This document shows, one piece after another, positions 33,305-41,781 of a stretch of 64,000 nt of DNA (its first letter is position 1; each line of letters opens with the position of its first letter). Source of the DNA: Clavibacter michiganensis (GTDB lineage Bacteria > Actinomycetota > Actinomycetes > Actinomycetales > Microbacteriaceae). The notes under the pieces were generated by a model, which was not told where the DNA came from, did no database searches, and worked only from the letters and a program-made list of their open reading frames with translations. The position numbers and the translations under genes were made by a program. The stretch is from NCBI RefSeq assembly GCF_021216655.1, contig NZ_CP080437.1, forward strand, positions 1,922,001-1,986,000, given 5' to 3'.

Positions 33305-33835
33305 GTGACAGGCACCGCGATCATCATCGGCTACGACAGGGACACCCTCCGGGAGAAGGTGGACCTGCGGGCGGCCGGCGAGCGCCTGGACGAGCTGGAG
33401 GCCCTCAGGAGCCTCTCCGCCATCACCGAGAAGGTCGCGCTGCTGCGCATGCTGGGCCGCCTCGACGAGGCGTGGGACATGGCGAACGCGGCCGTCCGCC
33501 AGGCGCGCTTCACGGGCGACCGGGAGACGCTGCTCGCGTGCCGCATCCGCCGCGCGCAGGTGCAGCAGTACCAGGGCAAGCTCGACATCGCGCTGCAGGA
33601 CCTCGGCGGCTGCGTCGACGAGGCCCGCGCGCACGAGTGGTACGCCCTGGAGGCGTTCGCGCTGCAGCACCGCGGCAAGGTGCACTTCGACCGGGGCGAC
33701 TACCGCCTCGCGCTCTCCGACTTCGAGGACGCGTACACGCTGCGCACCCGCGAGGGCCTGCCGAGCGACCAGCTCGAGAGCTCGGCGCTCGCGATCGACG
33801 TCGCCAAGGAGCGCATCGCCGCCCAGCCCGCGTGA
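33305..33835 (+). CDS. Tetratricopeptide-like helical-repeat protein
   Basis: A 176-residue protein starting at GTG (33305), 10 bp after the dehydrogenase stop. It begins TGTAIIIGYDRDTLREKVDL and then has helix pairs resembling TPR repeats: GRLDEAWDMANAAVRQARFT, LLACRIRRAQVQQYQGKLDI and ALQHRGKVHFDRGDYRLALSDFEDAY. No signal, no membrane segment. Presumably a protein-binding adaptor; partners unknown. It runs in the same direction as the SprT-like gene 36 bp downstream. Confidence 0.75.
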   Translation: MTGTAIIIGYDRDTLREKVDLRAAGERLDELEALRSLSAITEKVALLRMLGRLDEAWDMANAAVRQARFTGDRETLLACRIRRAQVQQYQGKLDIALQDLGGCVDEARAHEWYALEAFALQHRGKVHFDRGDYRLALSDFEDAYTLRTREGLPSDQLESSALAIDVAKERIAAQPA

Positions 33836-33871
33836 TGGTCCCGCTCGCTCACCGGCCGACGGCGGCCGGCC

Positions 33872-34384
33872 GTGGCTGACCTCGCCCGGGTGCGGATCTG
33901 GGCCGAGGCCCTCATCTCCCTGCACCTCGACCCCTCGTGGACCTTCGCGTTCGACCACGCCCGCACGCGCGCCGGCGCCTGCCACTACGGCGAGAAGCGG
34001 ATCACGGTCTCCCGGCACCTGGCGGGGCGGTTCGAGGACGACGAGATCCACCAGGTGCTGCTGCACGAGGTCGCGCACGCGCTGGCCGGATCCCGCGCGG
34101 GCCATGGGCCGAGGTGGAAGAAGGTGGCCGCCGAGCTCGGCTACGAGGGATCCCGGCTGCACTCGGGCGCGGTCGCCGAGGAGCTCGCGCCGTGGGTGGG
34201 CGCGTGCCCGGCCGGCCACGCGCACTTCCGCTACCGGAAGCCGACCCGCCCGCTCGCCTGCGGGCTGTGCTCGAAGCGGTTCGACAAGGCGCACCTCATC
34301 GCGTGGACGAAGCGCGAGGTGCCGTCGGGCGCCGCCGCGTCCGGCCGGGCAGCGGGCACCGATCGGCGCGAGGGAGCCGCGTGA
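33872..34384 (+). CDS. SprT-like zinc metalloprotease-fold protein
   Basis: A 170-residue SprT-family protein. Zinc motif HEVAH at residues 65-69 with the third ligand candidate His78 in AGSRAGHGPRW, the family hallmark. The C-terminal half carries a zinc-ribbon-like region with ACPAGHAHFRYRK and LACGLCSKRFD. In eukaryotes SPRTN repairs DNA-protein crosslinks; the bacterial role is less clear. The start is GTG (33872). Its TGA stop overlaps the GTG of the CGNR gene (GTGA). Confidence 0.85.
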   Translation: MADLARVRIWAEALISLHLDPSWTFAFDHARTRAGACHYGEKRITVSRHLAGRFEDDEIHQVLLHEVAHALAGSRAGHGPRWKKVAAELGYEGSRLHSGAVAEELAPWVGACPAGHAHFRYRKPTRPLACGLCSKRFDKAHLIAWTKREVPSGAAASGRAAGTDRREGAA

Positions 34385-35058
34385 GCCGGGCACCGGGATC
34401 CGAGCGGCCCACCGGCCAGTGGATCACCGACCCCGACGGCCTGCGCTGGTTCCTCGACACGGGCGCCGTGAGCCTCGACCTCGCCTACACGGGCGCGCTC
34501 GGGGATCCGGAGCCGCGCGAGACGCTGCCCGACGCGGCGGCCCTCGGCGCGTGGCTGAGCGAGCACCTCGCGCCCGTCTCCGAGCCGGGCGAGCGCGATC
34601 TCGCCGACGCGCGCACGCTCCGGCAGGCGATCGGCGACATCGCGGCGGCCATCGCGGACGGCGCGGAGCCGTCGCCGCGCGACGTCGACGTGCTCAACCT
34701 CTACGCGGCCACGCCCGATCTGCCGCCCGCGCTCGGCGGCGGATCCCGCCAGGCCGGCCGCGCGCTCGCCCGGCCAGCGCAGGCGCTCGCGTCGGCGGCG
34801 CGCGACGCGGTGGCGGTGTTCGGGGCGGGATCCGAGCGGGTCCACCGCTGCTCTGCCGATGACTGCACCGTGCTCTACCTCGACACCACGCGCTCGGGCA
34901 CCCGGCGCTGGTGCTCGATGCGGCGCTGCGGCAACCGCGCGAAGGTGCGCGCCCACCGCGCCAGGCAGCTGCGGGAGCGGCGCATGGGGATCCCGGCGCG
35001 CGTGGCGCCCGTGCGTCCCGCGGCCTCCCCCGCGTACGACGACGGCCCGGGAGCCTGA
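34381..35058 (+). CDS. CGNR zinc-finger protein (ABATE-type)
   Basis: A 225-residue predicted stress-related transcription regulator. The N-terminal domain (residues 10-120) includes DGLRWFLDTGAVSLDLAYT, typical of ABATE domains, with the stretch ERDLADARTLRQAI. The C-terminal zinc finger has Cys157, Cys162, Cys178 and Cys183 (HRCSADDC...RRWCSMRRCGNR), and the CGNR tetrad at 183-186. Start is the GTG at 34381, four-base overlap with the SprT-like stop, so the two are coupled. A longer reading upstream is the SprT gene in another frame. Confidence 0.88.
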   Translation: MSRAPGSERPTGQWITDPDGLRWFLDTGAVSLDLAYTGALGDPEPRETLPDAAALGAWLSEHLAPVSEPGERDLADARTLRQAIGDIAAAIADGAEPSPRDVDVLNLYAATPDLPPALGGGSRQAGRALARPAQALASAARDAVAVFGAGSERVHRCSADDCTVLYLDTTRSGTRRWCSMRRCGNRAKVRAHRARQLRERRMGIPARVAPVRPAASPAYDDGPGA

Positions 35059-35086
35059 GCCCCCGGGCCGTGCGCGCGGATCCGCG

Positions 35087-35389
35087 TCACTCGCTGACGC
35101 GGACCTCCTTCCAGAACGCGACGTAGCCGCTGTAGTCCTTGCCCACGCGGTCGAACGACGACGGGATGGGCGTCGGGTACGACCAGGCGCGGTCCTGCAG
35201 CACGGTGTCGCCGTCCTTCACGGAGTAGTACTGCGTGTCGCCCTTCCACGGGCAGTGGTACGGCGTGCTGGTCTCCGTCAGGAGCGACATGTCGACGCTC
35301 TGGGGCGGGAAGTACCAGTTGCCCTCGATCTCGATGAGCTCGTCCTTGGGTGCCTCCGCGACGGTGACGCCGTTGATGAGTGCCTTCAT
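35087..35389 (-). CDS. DUF427 family protein
   Basis: A 100-residue cytoplasmic protein beginning MKALINGVTVAEAPKDELIE, with IEGNWYFPPQSVDMSLLTET and YHCPWKGDTQYYSVKDGDTV, the DUF427 hallmark (YHCPWKG). The family has a small beta fold of unknown function. The ATG at 35389 gives a standard length. Convergent with the CGNR gene (28 bp between stops). Confidence 0.92.
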   Translation of the reverse strand: MKALINGVTVAEAPKDELIEIEGNWYFPPQSVDMSLLTETSTPYHCPWKGDTQYYSVKDGDTVLQDRAWSYPTPIPSSFDRVGKDYSGYVAFWKEVRVSE

Positions 35390-35502
35390 GTGATGACCTT
35401 CCGGTTGCGTGGCGTCGTCCCGGGCGCGGCGCCTGATGCACAGGGGAACACGCGCTCCTGGACGCCCATTCCGCGGGTACGGCGACCGGATCCTGCGCGG
35501 AC

Positions 35503-36093
35503 TCAGGCGTCGCGGTGCAGGCGGTGCACGACCACGTCGACGGGGCCCGCGGCGAGCGCCGCGGCGACCAGCCCGCCGTGCCCCGCGGCGTCGAGCCGGC
35601 GCGCGGAGACGCTCGCGGTGACCAGGTGCCCCACGGCCGGCCGGAGCTGCTGGTACGCGGCGCACGCGACGGCGGCCTCGGGCGAGGTCGCGTCGATGCC
35701 GAGGGCGGCGAGCGCGTCGACCACGGCGCCCGCGGCGAGCTGGTCCTCGGCGCACGCGCGCCAGGATCCGTCCGCCTCCACGGTGCCCGCGGCGACGACG
35801 GCCACGTACGCGCGGCGGCCGAGCGCGGTCTGGAGGGCGAGGATCCAGTCGGCGACGGCCGGGGCGTCGGCGAGCCCGGCGCTCACGACGGCCGGGCGCG
35901 CGGGCATGGTCGCGAGGACCTCGTCGCGGCGGGCCGCGGTGGGCGGCGGGACGGAGGGCAGGGCGTCGACCCAGACGATGACGTCGGCCCCGGCGGCGAT
36001 GCGGCGGGCGCCGGCCACGCCGCCGTCGAGCCGGACCTGGTAGCGGGCCTGCGTCGACGGATCGGGGTGCGCGGCGTCAGCGGAGGAGGTCAC
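35503..36093 (-). CDS. ComB-like (2-phosphosulfolactate phosphatase-like) protein
   Basis: A 196-residue protein starting at GTG (36093). QARYQVRLDGGVAGARRIAAG, ADVIVWVDALPS and the late AAVACAAYQQLR region resemble the ComB family, whose characterised members remove phosphate from 2-phosphosulfolactate in coenzyme M synthesis. A coenzyme M role is not expected here, so the true substrate is unknown. The 5' end overlaps the EVE-domain gene by 17 bp in another frame. Assignment is by recognition of weak motifs. Confidence 0.6.
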   Translation of the reverse strand: MTSSADAAHPDPSTQARYQVRLDGGVAGARRIAAGADVIVWVDALPSVPPPTAARRDEVLATMPARPAVVSAGLADAPAVADWILALQTALGRRAYVAVVAAGTVEADGSWRACAEDQLAAGAVVDALAALGIDATSPEAAVACAAYQQLRPAVGHLVTASVSARRLDAAGHGGLVAAALAAGPVDVVVHRLHRDA

Positions 36094-36577
36094 GATCCGA
36101 TGCTACGGGCGTCAACGGGCCGGACCCTCCGCGGATGACGCGCCGCGACGGCTCGGGCGCCCCGCGGCGCATCGCCTGGCGGATCACCTCGAAGTCGTCG
36201 CGCGTGATCTCGAGGAGCCCCGGCGCGAGCTTCCGGCCCCACTCGAGGGAGTCGCGCGTGAAGTCGAGCACGGGGACGAGCGGGCGGATGGGGGCGTCGA
36301 CCGCGCCGAGGTCCCAGTCCATCCGACGGCGCCACGGCCGCCACTCGCCCACGCGGCCCTGGTACGGCGCGGCGTCGGCGACCCGGCCGATCGCGGTGAA
36401 CGCGCGGAGGAGCTGCCCGTCGGGGTAGGACTCGCGCGGCGAGTAGTAGACGAAGCCGTCGGCCTCGCCGAGCCGCTCGACGGGCTCGCGGGCGCCGCGG
36501 TTGACCTGCGCGATGCCGAGGTCCAGGCCGTCGAGCACGCGGTCGCGCGAGACGACGCCCACCCAGTACCTGATCAT
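36077..36577 (-). CDS. EVE domain-containing protein (UPF0310-like)
   Basis: A 166-residue protein beginning MIRYWVGVVSRDRVLDG with LGIAQVNRGAREPVERLGE, FVYYSPRESYPDGQLLRAFTAIGRV and WRPWRRRMDW, typical of the EVE (PUA-like) fold that binds modified bases in nucleic acids. C-terminal LEITRDDFEVIRQAM is also a family feature. Starts at ATG (36577) and overlaps the downstream ComB-like gene, so they are probably co-translated. Confidence 0.85.
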   Translation of the reverse strand: MIRYWVGVVSRDRVLDGLDLGIAQVNRGAREPVERLGEADGFVYYSPRESYPDGQLLRAFTAIGRVADAAPYQGRVGEWRPWRRRMDWDLGAVDAPIRPLVPVLDFTRDSLEWGRKLAPGLLEITRDDFEVIRQAMRRGAPEPSRRVIRGGSGPLTPVASDRDLLR

Positions 36578-36646
36578 GTCCGTCCCATCCTGTCCCACGG
36601 CAGCGGGACGCCGGGCACGCCCAGCCGGGCGGAGCACACTGGGGCC

Positions 36647-37183
36647 ATGCGCGTGCTGCTGAAGACCATCCTCGACTGCGATCCCGACGCCGCCTGGCGC
36701 GCGCTCCACTCGCCCACCGTGATGCGGGAGGTCGCGGGCCCGCTCGTCGACTTCGTGCCGCTCGAGGACGGCGGCTTCCCGACGAGCTGGGACGGCCGCG
36801 AGCACGTGGCCGCGATGCAGGCGGGTCCCTTCACGGCGGGGCGGCAGGGCATCCGCCTCCGCGACATGAAGCCGCGCGTCGAGGGCGTGCGCATCGTGCG
36901 CGACGACGGCCACGGGCTCTCCGGGCTCATGTCGATCCCCACGAGCATGCGGCACAGCATGGCCGTCTCCGCGGATCCCGCGGGCCCCGACGCCGACGGC
37001 CGCGTGAGGACCCTCTTCCGCGACCAGCTCGAGTTCGAGGCCGGGCTCCTCGGCCCCGCGATGTGGCCGACCTTCTGGGCCTTCTGGCAGTGGCGCGCGT
37101 TCCGGCTCCGCCAGCTCGCGCCGACGTGGGCGTACGACTGGCAGCCGGAGCCCGCCGGCGACCCCGTCGAGCGACCCGCCTAG
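36647..37183 (+). CDS. Hypothetical protein, possibly SRPBCC (START-like) fold
   Basis: A 178-residue protein beginning MRVLLKTILDCDPDAAWRAL, reminiscent of START/SRPBCC proteins, where a strand is followed by the x-P-x-x-A-W-x-x-L helix. Later segments include FRDQLEFEAGLLGPAMWPTF and WQWRAFRLRQLAPTWAYD. No signal peptide. Only the fold is suggested; substrate and role unknown. Divergent from the EVE gene with 69 bp between them, and its stop lies one base from the stop of the convergent lipoprotein gene. Confidence 0.7.
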   Translation: MRVLLKTILDCDPDAAWRALHSPTVMREVAGPLVDFVPLEDGGFPTSWDGREHVAAMQAGPFTAGRQGIRLRDMKPRVEGVRIVRDDGHGLSGLMSIPTSMRHSMAVSADPAGPDADGRVRTLFRDQLEFEAGLLGPAMWPTFWAFWQWRAFRLRQLAPTWAYDWQPEPAGDPVERPA

Positions 37184-37184
37184 C

Positions 37185-37655
37185 TCACCGCTCCGGGAGC
37201 GCGTGCTGCAGGAGCTCGCGGGACAGGAGCGGCCGCTCCAAGGGGATCCGGGCGGTGGCCGGGTACCCGACGTCGCCGCACGTCGCGCCATCCGTCGTGG
37301 TGGTCGTCTCGGCGCGCTGCAGGTCGAGGACGACTCGCGCGTCCGTCTCGAGCACGCGCACGGCCTCCACCTGCCCGCCGCACTCCGGCGCGCCGTCGAT
37401 CCACGTCACGTCGATCCAGGATCCGGTGGGGAGCGCGTCGGACGGGTTCCACCCGACGAGCAGCGCCGGATCGAGGGCGGCCGACGGATCGAGGGCCGTC
37501 AGCTCGACGGAGCGCAGCTCGTCGGGGATGCCCTCCGCATCGCGGGAGACGAGGGGGAGGTCGTCGACGTCGGCGGCGGTCGTGCACCCGACCAACGCTC
37601 CCGCCAGCACCGCGGCGAGGAGGGCCGGAGCGAGCGGCATCCGGCGAGCGGGCAT
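37185..37655 (-). CDS. Small lipoprotein, function unknown
   Basis: A 156-residue predicted lipoprotein: MPARRMPLAPALLAAVLAG followed by the lipobox ALVGC (Cys24). The mature part is mostly polar with three cysteines and contains ELRSVELTALDPSAALDPAL and a Thr-rich loop. No recognised domain. I start at the ATG giving this signal; the longer upstream reading is antisense to the DUF1684 gene. Confidence 0.72.
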   Translation of the reverse strand: MPARRMPLAPALLAAVLAGALVGCTTAADVDDLPLVSRDAEGIPDELRSVELTALDPSAALDPALLVGWNPSDALPTGSWIDVTWIDGAPECGGQVEAVRVLETDARVVLDLQRAETTTTTDGATCGDVGYPATARIPLERPLLSRELLQHALPER

Positions 37656-37761
37656 GGCGGCGTCCGTCCCTCGAGGCGGCGCGACCCGGTCGGCGGCGCC
37701 CGTGGAGTCCACGCTACGTCGCGCGCGCACCGGCCGACAGCCCCGCGCGTACGGTGGGCGC

Positions 37762-38409
37762 ATGCCCTCCGCCGTCACCGCCCTCCACGTCGCCGACTGG
37801 CGCCGCCGCACGCACGAGATGTACGCGGAGGTGCGCTGGGTCGCGCAGACGGATCCCGCCGCCGCCCACGCCCTCTGGCGCCGCACGCGCGACGACATGT
37901 TCCGCAGCCACCCGGCGACGCCGCTCCTGCCCGAGCACCGCGACGGCTTCGACCGCCTGGACGTCACGGACTACGACCCGGCCTGGCGGTTCGAGCTGGA
38001 GATCCACCCTGGCGGCGAAGACGCGCGTCACGACGTGGAGACCGGTACCGACGGCATCGTCCCGTTCGAGCGGCTCGGCTCAGTCGCACTCCCCGAGGCA
38101 GACGGTCGCCCGGTGGGGACCCTCGACGTCTGGCGCCTCGCGAGCTACGGCGGCGGCCTGCACCTGCCCGTCAAGGACGCGTCGCACCGGCGCGAGGGCG
38201 GCACGTACGGGGGCGGCCGCTACCTGCTCGACACGGTCAAGGGATCCGACCTCGGCCCGGGTGCGCCCGGCTCGATCGTGGTCGACCTCAACTTCGCGTA
38301 CAACCCGTCGTGCGCCTACGACCCGGAGTGGGCGTGCCCCCTCGCGCCGGCCGGCAACGTGCTCGGCTTCGAGGTCCCCGTCGGCGAGATGGGCTTCTCC
38401 CCGGCCTGA
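37762..38409 (+). CDS. DUF1684 family protein
   Basis: A 215-residue cytoplasmic protein beginning MPSAVTALHVADWRRRTHEM. The N-terminal half has WRRTRDDMFRSHPATPL, and the C-terminal half the DUF1684 signature with RYLLDTVKGSDL, VVDLNFAYNPSCAYDPEWACP and GEMGF. Function of the family is unknown. Divergent from the lipoprotein gene (106 bp between starts). Confidence 0.85.
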   Translation: MPSAVTALHVADWRRRTHEMYAEVRWVAQTDPAAAHALWRRTRDDMFRSHPATPLLPEHRDGFDRLDVTDYDPAWRFELEIHPGGEDARHDVETGTDGIVPFERLGSVALPEADGRPVGTLDVWRLASYGGGLHLPVKDASHRREGGTYGGGRYLLDTVKGSDLGPGAPGSIVVDLNFAYNPSCAYDPEWACPLAPAGNVLGFEVPVGEMGFSPA

Positions 38410-38645
38410 CCTGCTACGGTGGCATCACTTGCGAGCACATCACCGTGCTCCCTGCGTCGAGAGAACGCGTTCCCTCCTCGCCCCGATCAGATCGCCGCAC
38501 AGGCCGACGGGGCCGAGTGACATCTTTCTTTTGGCGAACGGATGCGCCCATCGGCGCCTTCGCCATCCTCCGCTTCCGTGCGTCGTCGCACATCCCCGAG
38601 AACGCACACCGGGGCGGACCCCTGCCTGGAAGGCAACTCCCCCGC
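38410..38645 (+). promoter_or_regulatory. Long leader before the DEAD-box helicase gene
   Basis: 236 bp with no gene. A small inverted repeat GAGCAC...GTGCTC (38433-38438 and 38445-38450) lies just after a possible -10-like TACGGT at 38415-38420. A T-rich patch (TTTCTTTTGG) near 38525 is unusual for this genome. Such long untranslated leaders are typical of cold-inducible helicases; I cannot fix the start of transcription. Confidence 0.35.
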
Positions 38646-40187
38646 ATGACCACTGACACCTTCGGCGCGCTCGGCGTGCCCGCACCCCTCGTCTCCGCCC
38701 TCACGGCGAACGGCATCACGACGCCGTTCCCCATCCAGGTGGACACGCTCCCCGACACCCTGAACGGCCGCGACGTGCTCGGCCGCGGCAAGACGGGCTC
38801 CGGCAAGACGCTGGCGTTCGCCATCCCGATGATCGCGCGCCTCGGCGGCGGGCTCGCCGGCGGCCGTCGTCGTCCGGGCCGCCCGCTCGGCCTGATCCTC
38901 GCGCCGACCCGCGAGCTCGCCACGCAGATCACCGCGGCCATGGCGCCGCTGGCCGAGGCCTACAACCTCACCACCACGACGATCTTCGGCGGCGTCTCGC
39001 AGCAGCGCCAGGTCGCGGCCCTCAAGGCCGGCGTCGACGTGGTCGTGGCCTGCCCCGGCCGCCTCGAGGACCTCATGAAGCAGGGCTTCGTGAACCTCGA
39101 CGCCGTGGAGATCACCGTGCTCGACGAGGCCGACCACATGGCCGACCTGGGCTTCCTGCCCGTCGTCACGCGGATCCTCGACAAGACCCCGAACACCGGC
39201 CAGCGCATGCTGTTCTCCGCCACGCTAGACAACGGCGTGGACAAGCTCGTGCGCCGCTACCTGCACGACCAGGTGCTGCACTCCGTCGACGAGGCGAACT
39301 CGCCCGTCGCCGCCATGACCCACCACGTCTTCGAGGCGACCGACGTCGAGGCCAAGCGCCTCCTCGTCCAGAAGCTCGCGGGCGGCACCGGCCGCCGCAT
39401 CCTCTTCATGCGCACCAAGCACCACGCGAAGAAGCTCGCGAAGCAGCTCACCGACGCGGGCATCCCGTCGGTGGACCTGCACGGCAACCTCTCGCAGGTC
39501 GCCCGCGACCGCAACCTCGCGGCGTTCTCCGCGGGCGACGTCAAGGTCCTCGTGGCCACCGACGTCGCGGCCCGCGGCGTGCACGTCGACGACATCGAGC
39601 TCGTGATCCACGTCGACCCGCCGGCCGAGCACAAGGCGTACCTGCACCGCTCGGGCCGCACGGCGCGCGCGGGCTCCGCGGGCGACGTCGTCACGATCAT
39701 GCTGCCGGCGCAGCGCAAGGACGTGCAGCTCCTGATGCGCAAGGCCGACATCCACGTCACGCCGCAGCAGGTCACCGAGTCCTCCCCCGCCGTGGCCGAG
39801 CTGACGGGCGCCGTCGCGGCGTACGTCAAGCCCGCGCCGCGTGAGACGAAGTCGGTCCGCGAGTCCACCCAGCGCCAGTCGCAGGGCGGCCGCGCGAACG
39901 GCGGCGGACGCTCGCAGGGCGCCAACGCGCAGCGGAAGCGCGCGGCCCGCGACGGCGCGCCCGTCGGCGGAGGTCGTCGTGACGGCGCCTCGTCCGGTCG
40001 CCGCGACGGCGCCTCGGGCGGACAGCGCGGCGGTGCGCCCCGCAACTTCAGCACCTCGTCCGAGGGCTTCGGCGGCGGCTCGTCCGTCGGCACCGCCCGT
40101 CCCCGCCAGGAGCGCCCCGCGGCGTCCGGCGGCGCCTCGGCCGGCGGCCGCGAGCGCACCCACCGCCGCGTCTCCAGCGGACGCTAG
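38646..40187 (+). CDS. DEAD-box ATP-dependent RNA helicase
   Basis: Unwinds structured RNA; DEAD-box proteins of this size typically act in ribosome assembly, mRNA turnover or cold adaptation. 513 residues. Helicase motifs in order: Q motif TPFPIQVDTLP (residues 26-36), I GRGKTGSGKT (46-55), Ia APTRELA, GG, TPGR-like CPGRLEDL, DEAD (160-163), SAT (191-193), then the second RecA domain with FMRTKHHAKKL, ATDVAARGVHVDD and HRSGRTARAG. From about residue 400 a tail rich in Arg, Gly, Ser and Ala with repeated GRRDGAS units is expected to bind RNA. The ATG was chosen because FGALGVPAPLVSAL starts the Q-motif helix right after it. Confidence 0.93.
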   Translation: MTTDTFGALGVPAPLVSALTANGITTPFPIQVDTLPDTLNGRDVLGRGKTGSGKTLAFAIPMIARLGGGLAGGRRRPGRPLGLILAPTRELATQITAAMAPLAEAYNLTTTTIFGGVSQQRQVAALKAGVDVVVACPGRLEDLMKQGFVNLDAVEITVLDEADHMADLGFLPVVTRILDKTPNTGQRMLFSATLDNGVDKLVRRYLHDQVLHSVDEANSPVAAMTHHVFEATDVEAKRLLVQKLAGGTGRRILFMRTKHHAKKLAKQLTDAGIPSVDLHGNLSQVARDRNLAAFSAGDVKVLVATDVAARGVHVDDIELVIHVDPPAEHKAYLHRSGRTARAGSAGDVVTIMLPAQRKDVQLLMRKADIHVTPQQVTESSPAVAELTGAVAAYVKPAPRETKSVRESTQRQSQGGRANGGGRSQGANAQRKRAARDGAPVGGGRRDGASSGRRDGASGGQRGGAPRNFSTSSEGFGGGSSVGTARPRQERPAASGGASAGGRERTHRRVSSGR

Positions 40188-40222
40188 ACCGCGCGGCGCG
40201 CACCGCGCGCCGGCATGACATC

Positions 40223-40252
40223 GAGGGCCCCCGTCCACGGACGGGGGCCCTC
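40223..40252 (+). terminator. Terminator hairpin after the DEAD-box helicase gene
   Basis: Perfect 14-bp arms at 40223-40236 and 40239-40252 with a 2-nt centre (loop likely opens to 4 nt), 36 bp after the stop. Confidence 0.75.
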
Positions 40253-40366
40253 CGTCGTCCCCGGAGGGACACGTGACGACGCGTCCGTGCCCCGAGTCCC
40301 CACAGCTGAGGCGATGCCTGTTGACGGTCGCGCGGACGCCCGGCGGCATCCGGATACGGTGAGCCA

Positions 40367-40990
40367 ATGACTCGCGCCGCCCTCGCCACCCGTGGCCCGT
40401 ACCGCAAGGGCGTGGAGCGCAGGGAGCTCCTCATCCGCACCGCCATCGAGGTCTTCGCCGAGCAGGGGTACCGCAGCAGCTCGCTGCGCGAGATCGCGTC
40501 CCGGGCCGAGATCACGCCGGCCGGCCTGCTGCACCACTTCAGCGGCAAGGAGGAGCTGCTGCTCGCCGTGCTCGAGCGCCGCGAGGAGCGCCTCGCCGCG
40601 GCCATCGAGCTGCACCGGCCGCGCAGCGTCGCGGAGCACGCGGCCGTGGTCATCGCGGACGGGGAGCAGAGCGCGTGCCTCACCCGCGTCATCGCCGTCG
40701 TCTCGTCGGAGGCCTCGGCCGCAGGCCACCCGCTGCACGAGCTGTTCCGCGAGCGCCGCGCGCGCGAGCTCGAGCGCATCACCGCGGGCGTCATCGTCGA
40801 CCAGGCGCGCGGCCTCATCGACCCCCACCTCGACCCGGAGGCCGCGGCCGCCGTCGTGCTCTCCGCCATGGACGGCCTGCACGTGCAGCGCTGCTACGGC
40901 GTGGGGGCGGGCGCCAGCCAGGCCTTCGAGGACCTCCGTCGGCACTACCTCGAGCCGCCGCAGTTCCCCGAGCGGGCCGCCGCCGTCTGA
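40367..40990 (+). CDS. TetR family transcriptional regulator
   Basis: A 207-residue repressor-type regulator. The N-terminal HTH is LLIRTAIEVFAEQGYRSSSL, followed by LREIASRAEITPAGLLHHF and SGKEELLLAVLERREE, the TetR signature. The C-terminal ligand-binding domain is helical and ends GASQAFEDLRRHYLEPPQF. No obvious operator was found beside it; nearest neighbours are the helicase gene and the convergent DUF4916 gene, so its target is unknown. Starts at ATG (40367). Confidence 0.9.
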   Translation: MTRAALATRGPYRKGVERRELLIRTAIEVFAEQGYRSSSLREIASRAEITPAGLLHHFSGKEELLLAVLERREERLAAAIELHRPRSVAEHAAVVIADGEQSACLTRVIAVVSSEASAAGHPLHELFRERRARELERITAGVIVDQARGLIDPHLDPEAAAAVVLSAMDGLHVQRCYGVGAGASQAFEDLRRHYLEPPQFPERAAAV

Positions 40991-41017
40991 TCCGGGAGAC
41001 CGCGGTCCGCGGTCCGC

Positions 41018-41055
41018 CGCATCCCGGCTGGCGCAACGCATCCCGGGTGGCGCGA
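41018..41055. repeat. Two-copy 19-bp tandem repeat
   Basis: Units at 41018-41036 and 41037-41055 (CGCATCCCGGCTGGCGCAA and a copy with two changes) lie in the 70-bp gap between the convergent TetR and DUF4916 genes. Too short to be a mobile element; probably local duplication. Confidence 0.5.
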
Positions 41056-41060
41056 CGCGA

Positions 41061-41615
41061 CTAGGGCAGCACGCCCACCGAGGCGAGGGCCGCGCGGAGC
41101 AGCGCGCCGCGGCCGCCCTCCATGTCGGCCGAGACCGCGTCGGACGCCGCCTCCTCGGGCGTCATCCACGTGATCTCGAGCGCGTCCTGACGCGGATCGC
41201 ACGTGCCGGTGACCGGCACCACGTACGCGAGCGACACGGCGTGCTGCCGGTCGTCGGTGTACGGGCTCGCGCCGGGGAACGGGAAGTACTCGGCGACCGA
41301 GAACGGCGTCGGGCTCGCGGGGAGCTGCGGGAACGCCATCGGACCGAGGTCCTTCTCGAGGTGGCGGAAGAGCGCGTCGCGCAGAGTCTCGCCGTACATC
41401 ACGCGGCCGGAGACGAGCATGCGCGTCATCTGGCCGGTGACCGTGGCGCGCAGCAGCACGCCGATGTCCTTCACCTGCCCCATGCCGTCGACCCGGACGG
41501 GCACGGCCTCCACGTAGAGGAGGGGCAGCCGCTGCCGGATCTGCGCCAGCTCCACGTCCGACAGCCAGCCGGAGTTCGGGTCGGGGATGTTCGGGTCCGG
41601 GGTGCGAACGGTCAT
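41061..41615 (-). CDS. DUF4916 Nudix-like hydrolase
   Basis: A 184-residue protein beginning MTVRTPDPNIPDPNSGWLSD. The core has VGVLLRATVTGQMTRMLVSG-like strands followed by GRVMYGETLRDALFRHLEKD, which aligns with the Nudix box G-x5-E-x7-R-E-U-x-E-E but with the metal-binding E-E pair replaced (RHLEKD). The family may therefore be catalytically altered or inactive. Starts at ATG (41615), convergent with the TetR gene. Confidence 0.8.
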   Translation of the reverse strand: MTVRTPDPNIPDPNSGWLSDVELAQIRQRLPLLYVEAVPVRVDGMGQVKDIGVLLRATVTGQMTRMLVSGRVMYGETLRDALFRHLEKDLGPMAFPQLPASPTPFSVAEYFPFPGASPYTDDRQHAVSLAYVVPVTGTCDPRQDALEITWMTPEEAASDAVSADMEGGRGALLRAALASVGVLP

Positions 41616-41781
41616 GGTCCATTGTCACCCACCGCCGGAGCGCGGCGGCCACCCGGCGCGCTGGCGACCGCCGGGCGGCAGAGGGGCGGGCGCCCGGTCG
41701 GCCGCCGGGGGCGGATGCGAGGATGGGCGGGCCGGCCGATCCCCGCGTCCGCGCATCCGCCCGCTGCCGACAGAGGACACC

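Noticed and set aside
37203..38645. Extension of the DEAD-box helicase frame upstream
   Set aside because: Covers the lipoprotein and DUF1684 genes in wrong frames; helicase sequence begins at 38646.
41018..41055. 19-bp tandem repeat considered as a mobile element or attachment site
   Set aside because: Only two imperfect copies, no adjacent integrase and no duplication elsewhere noticed.
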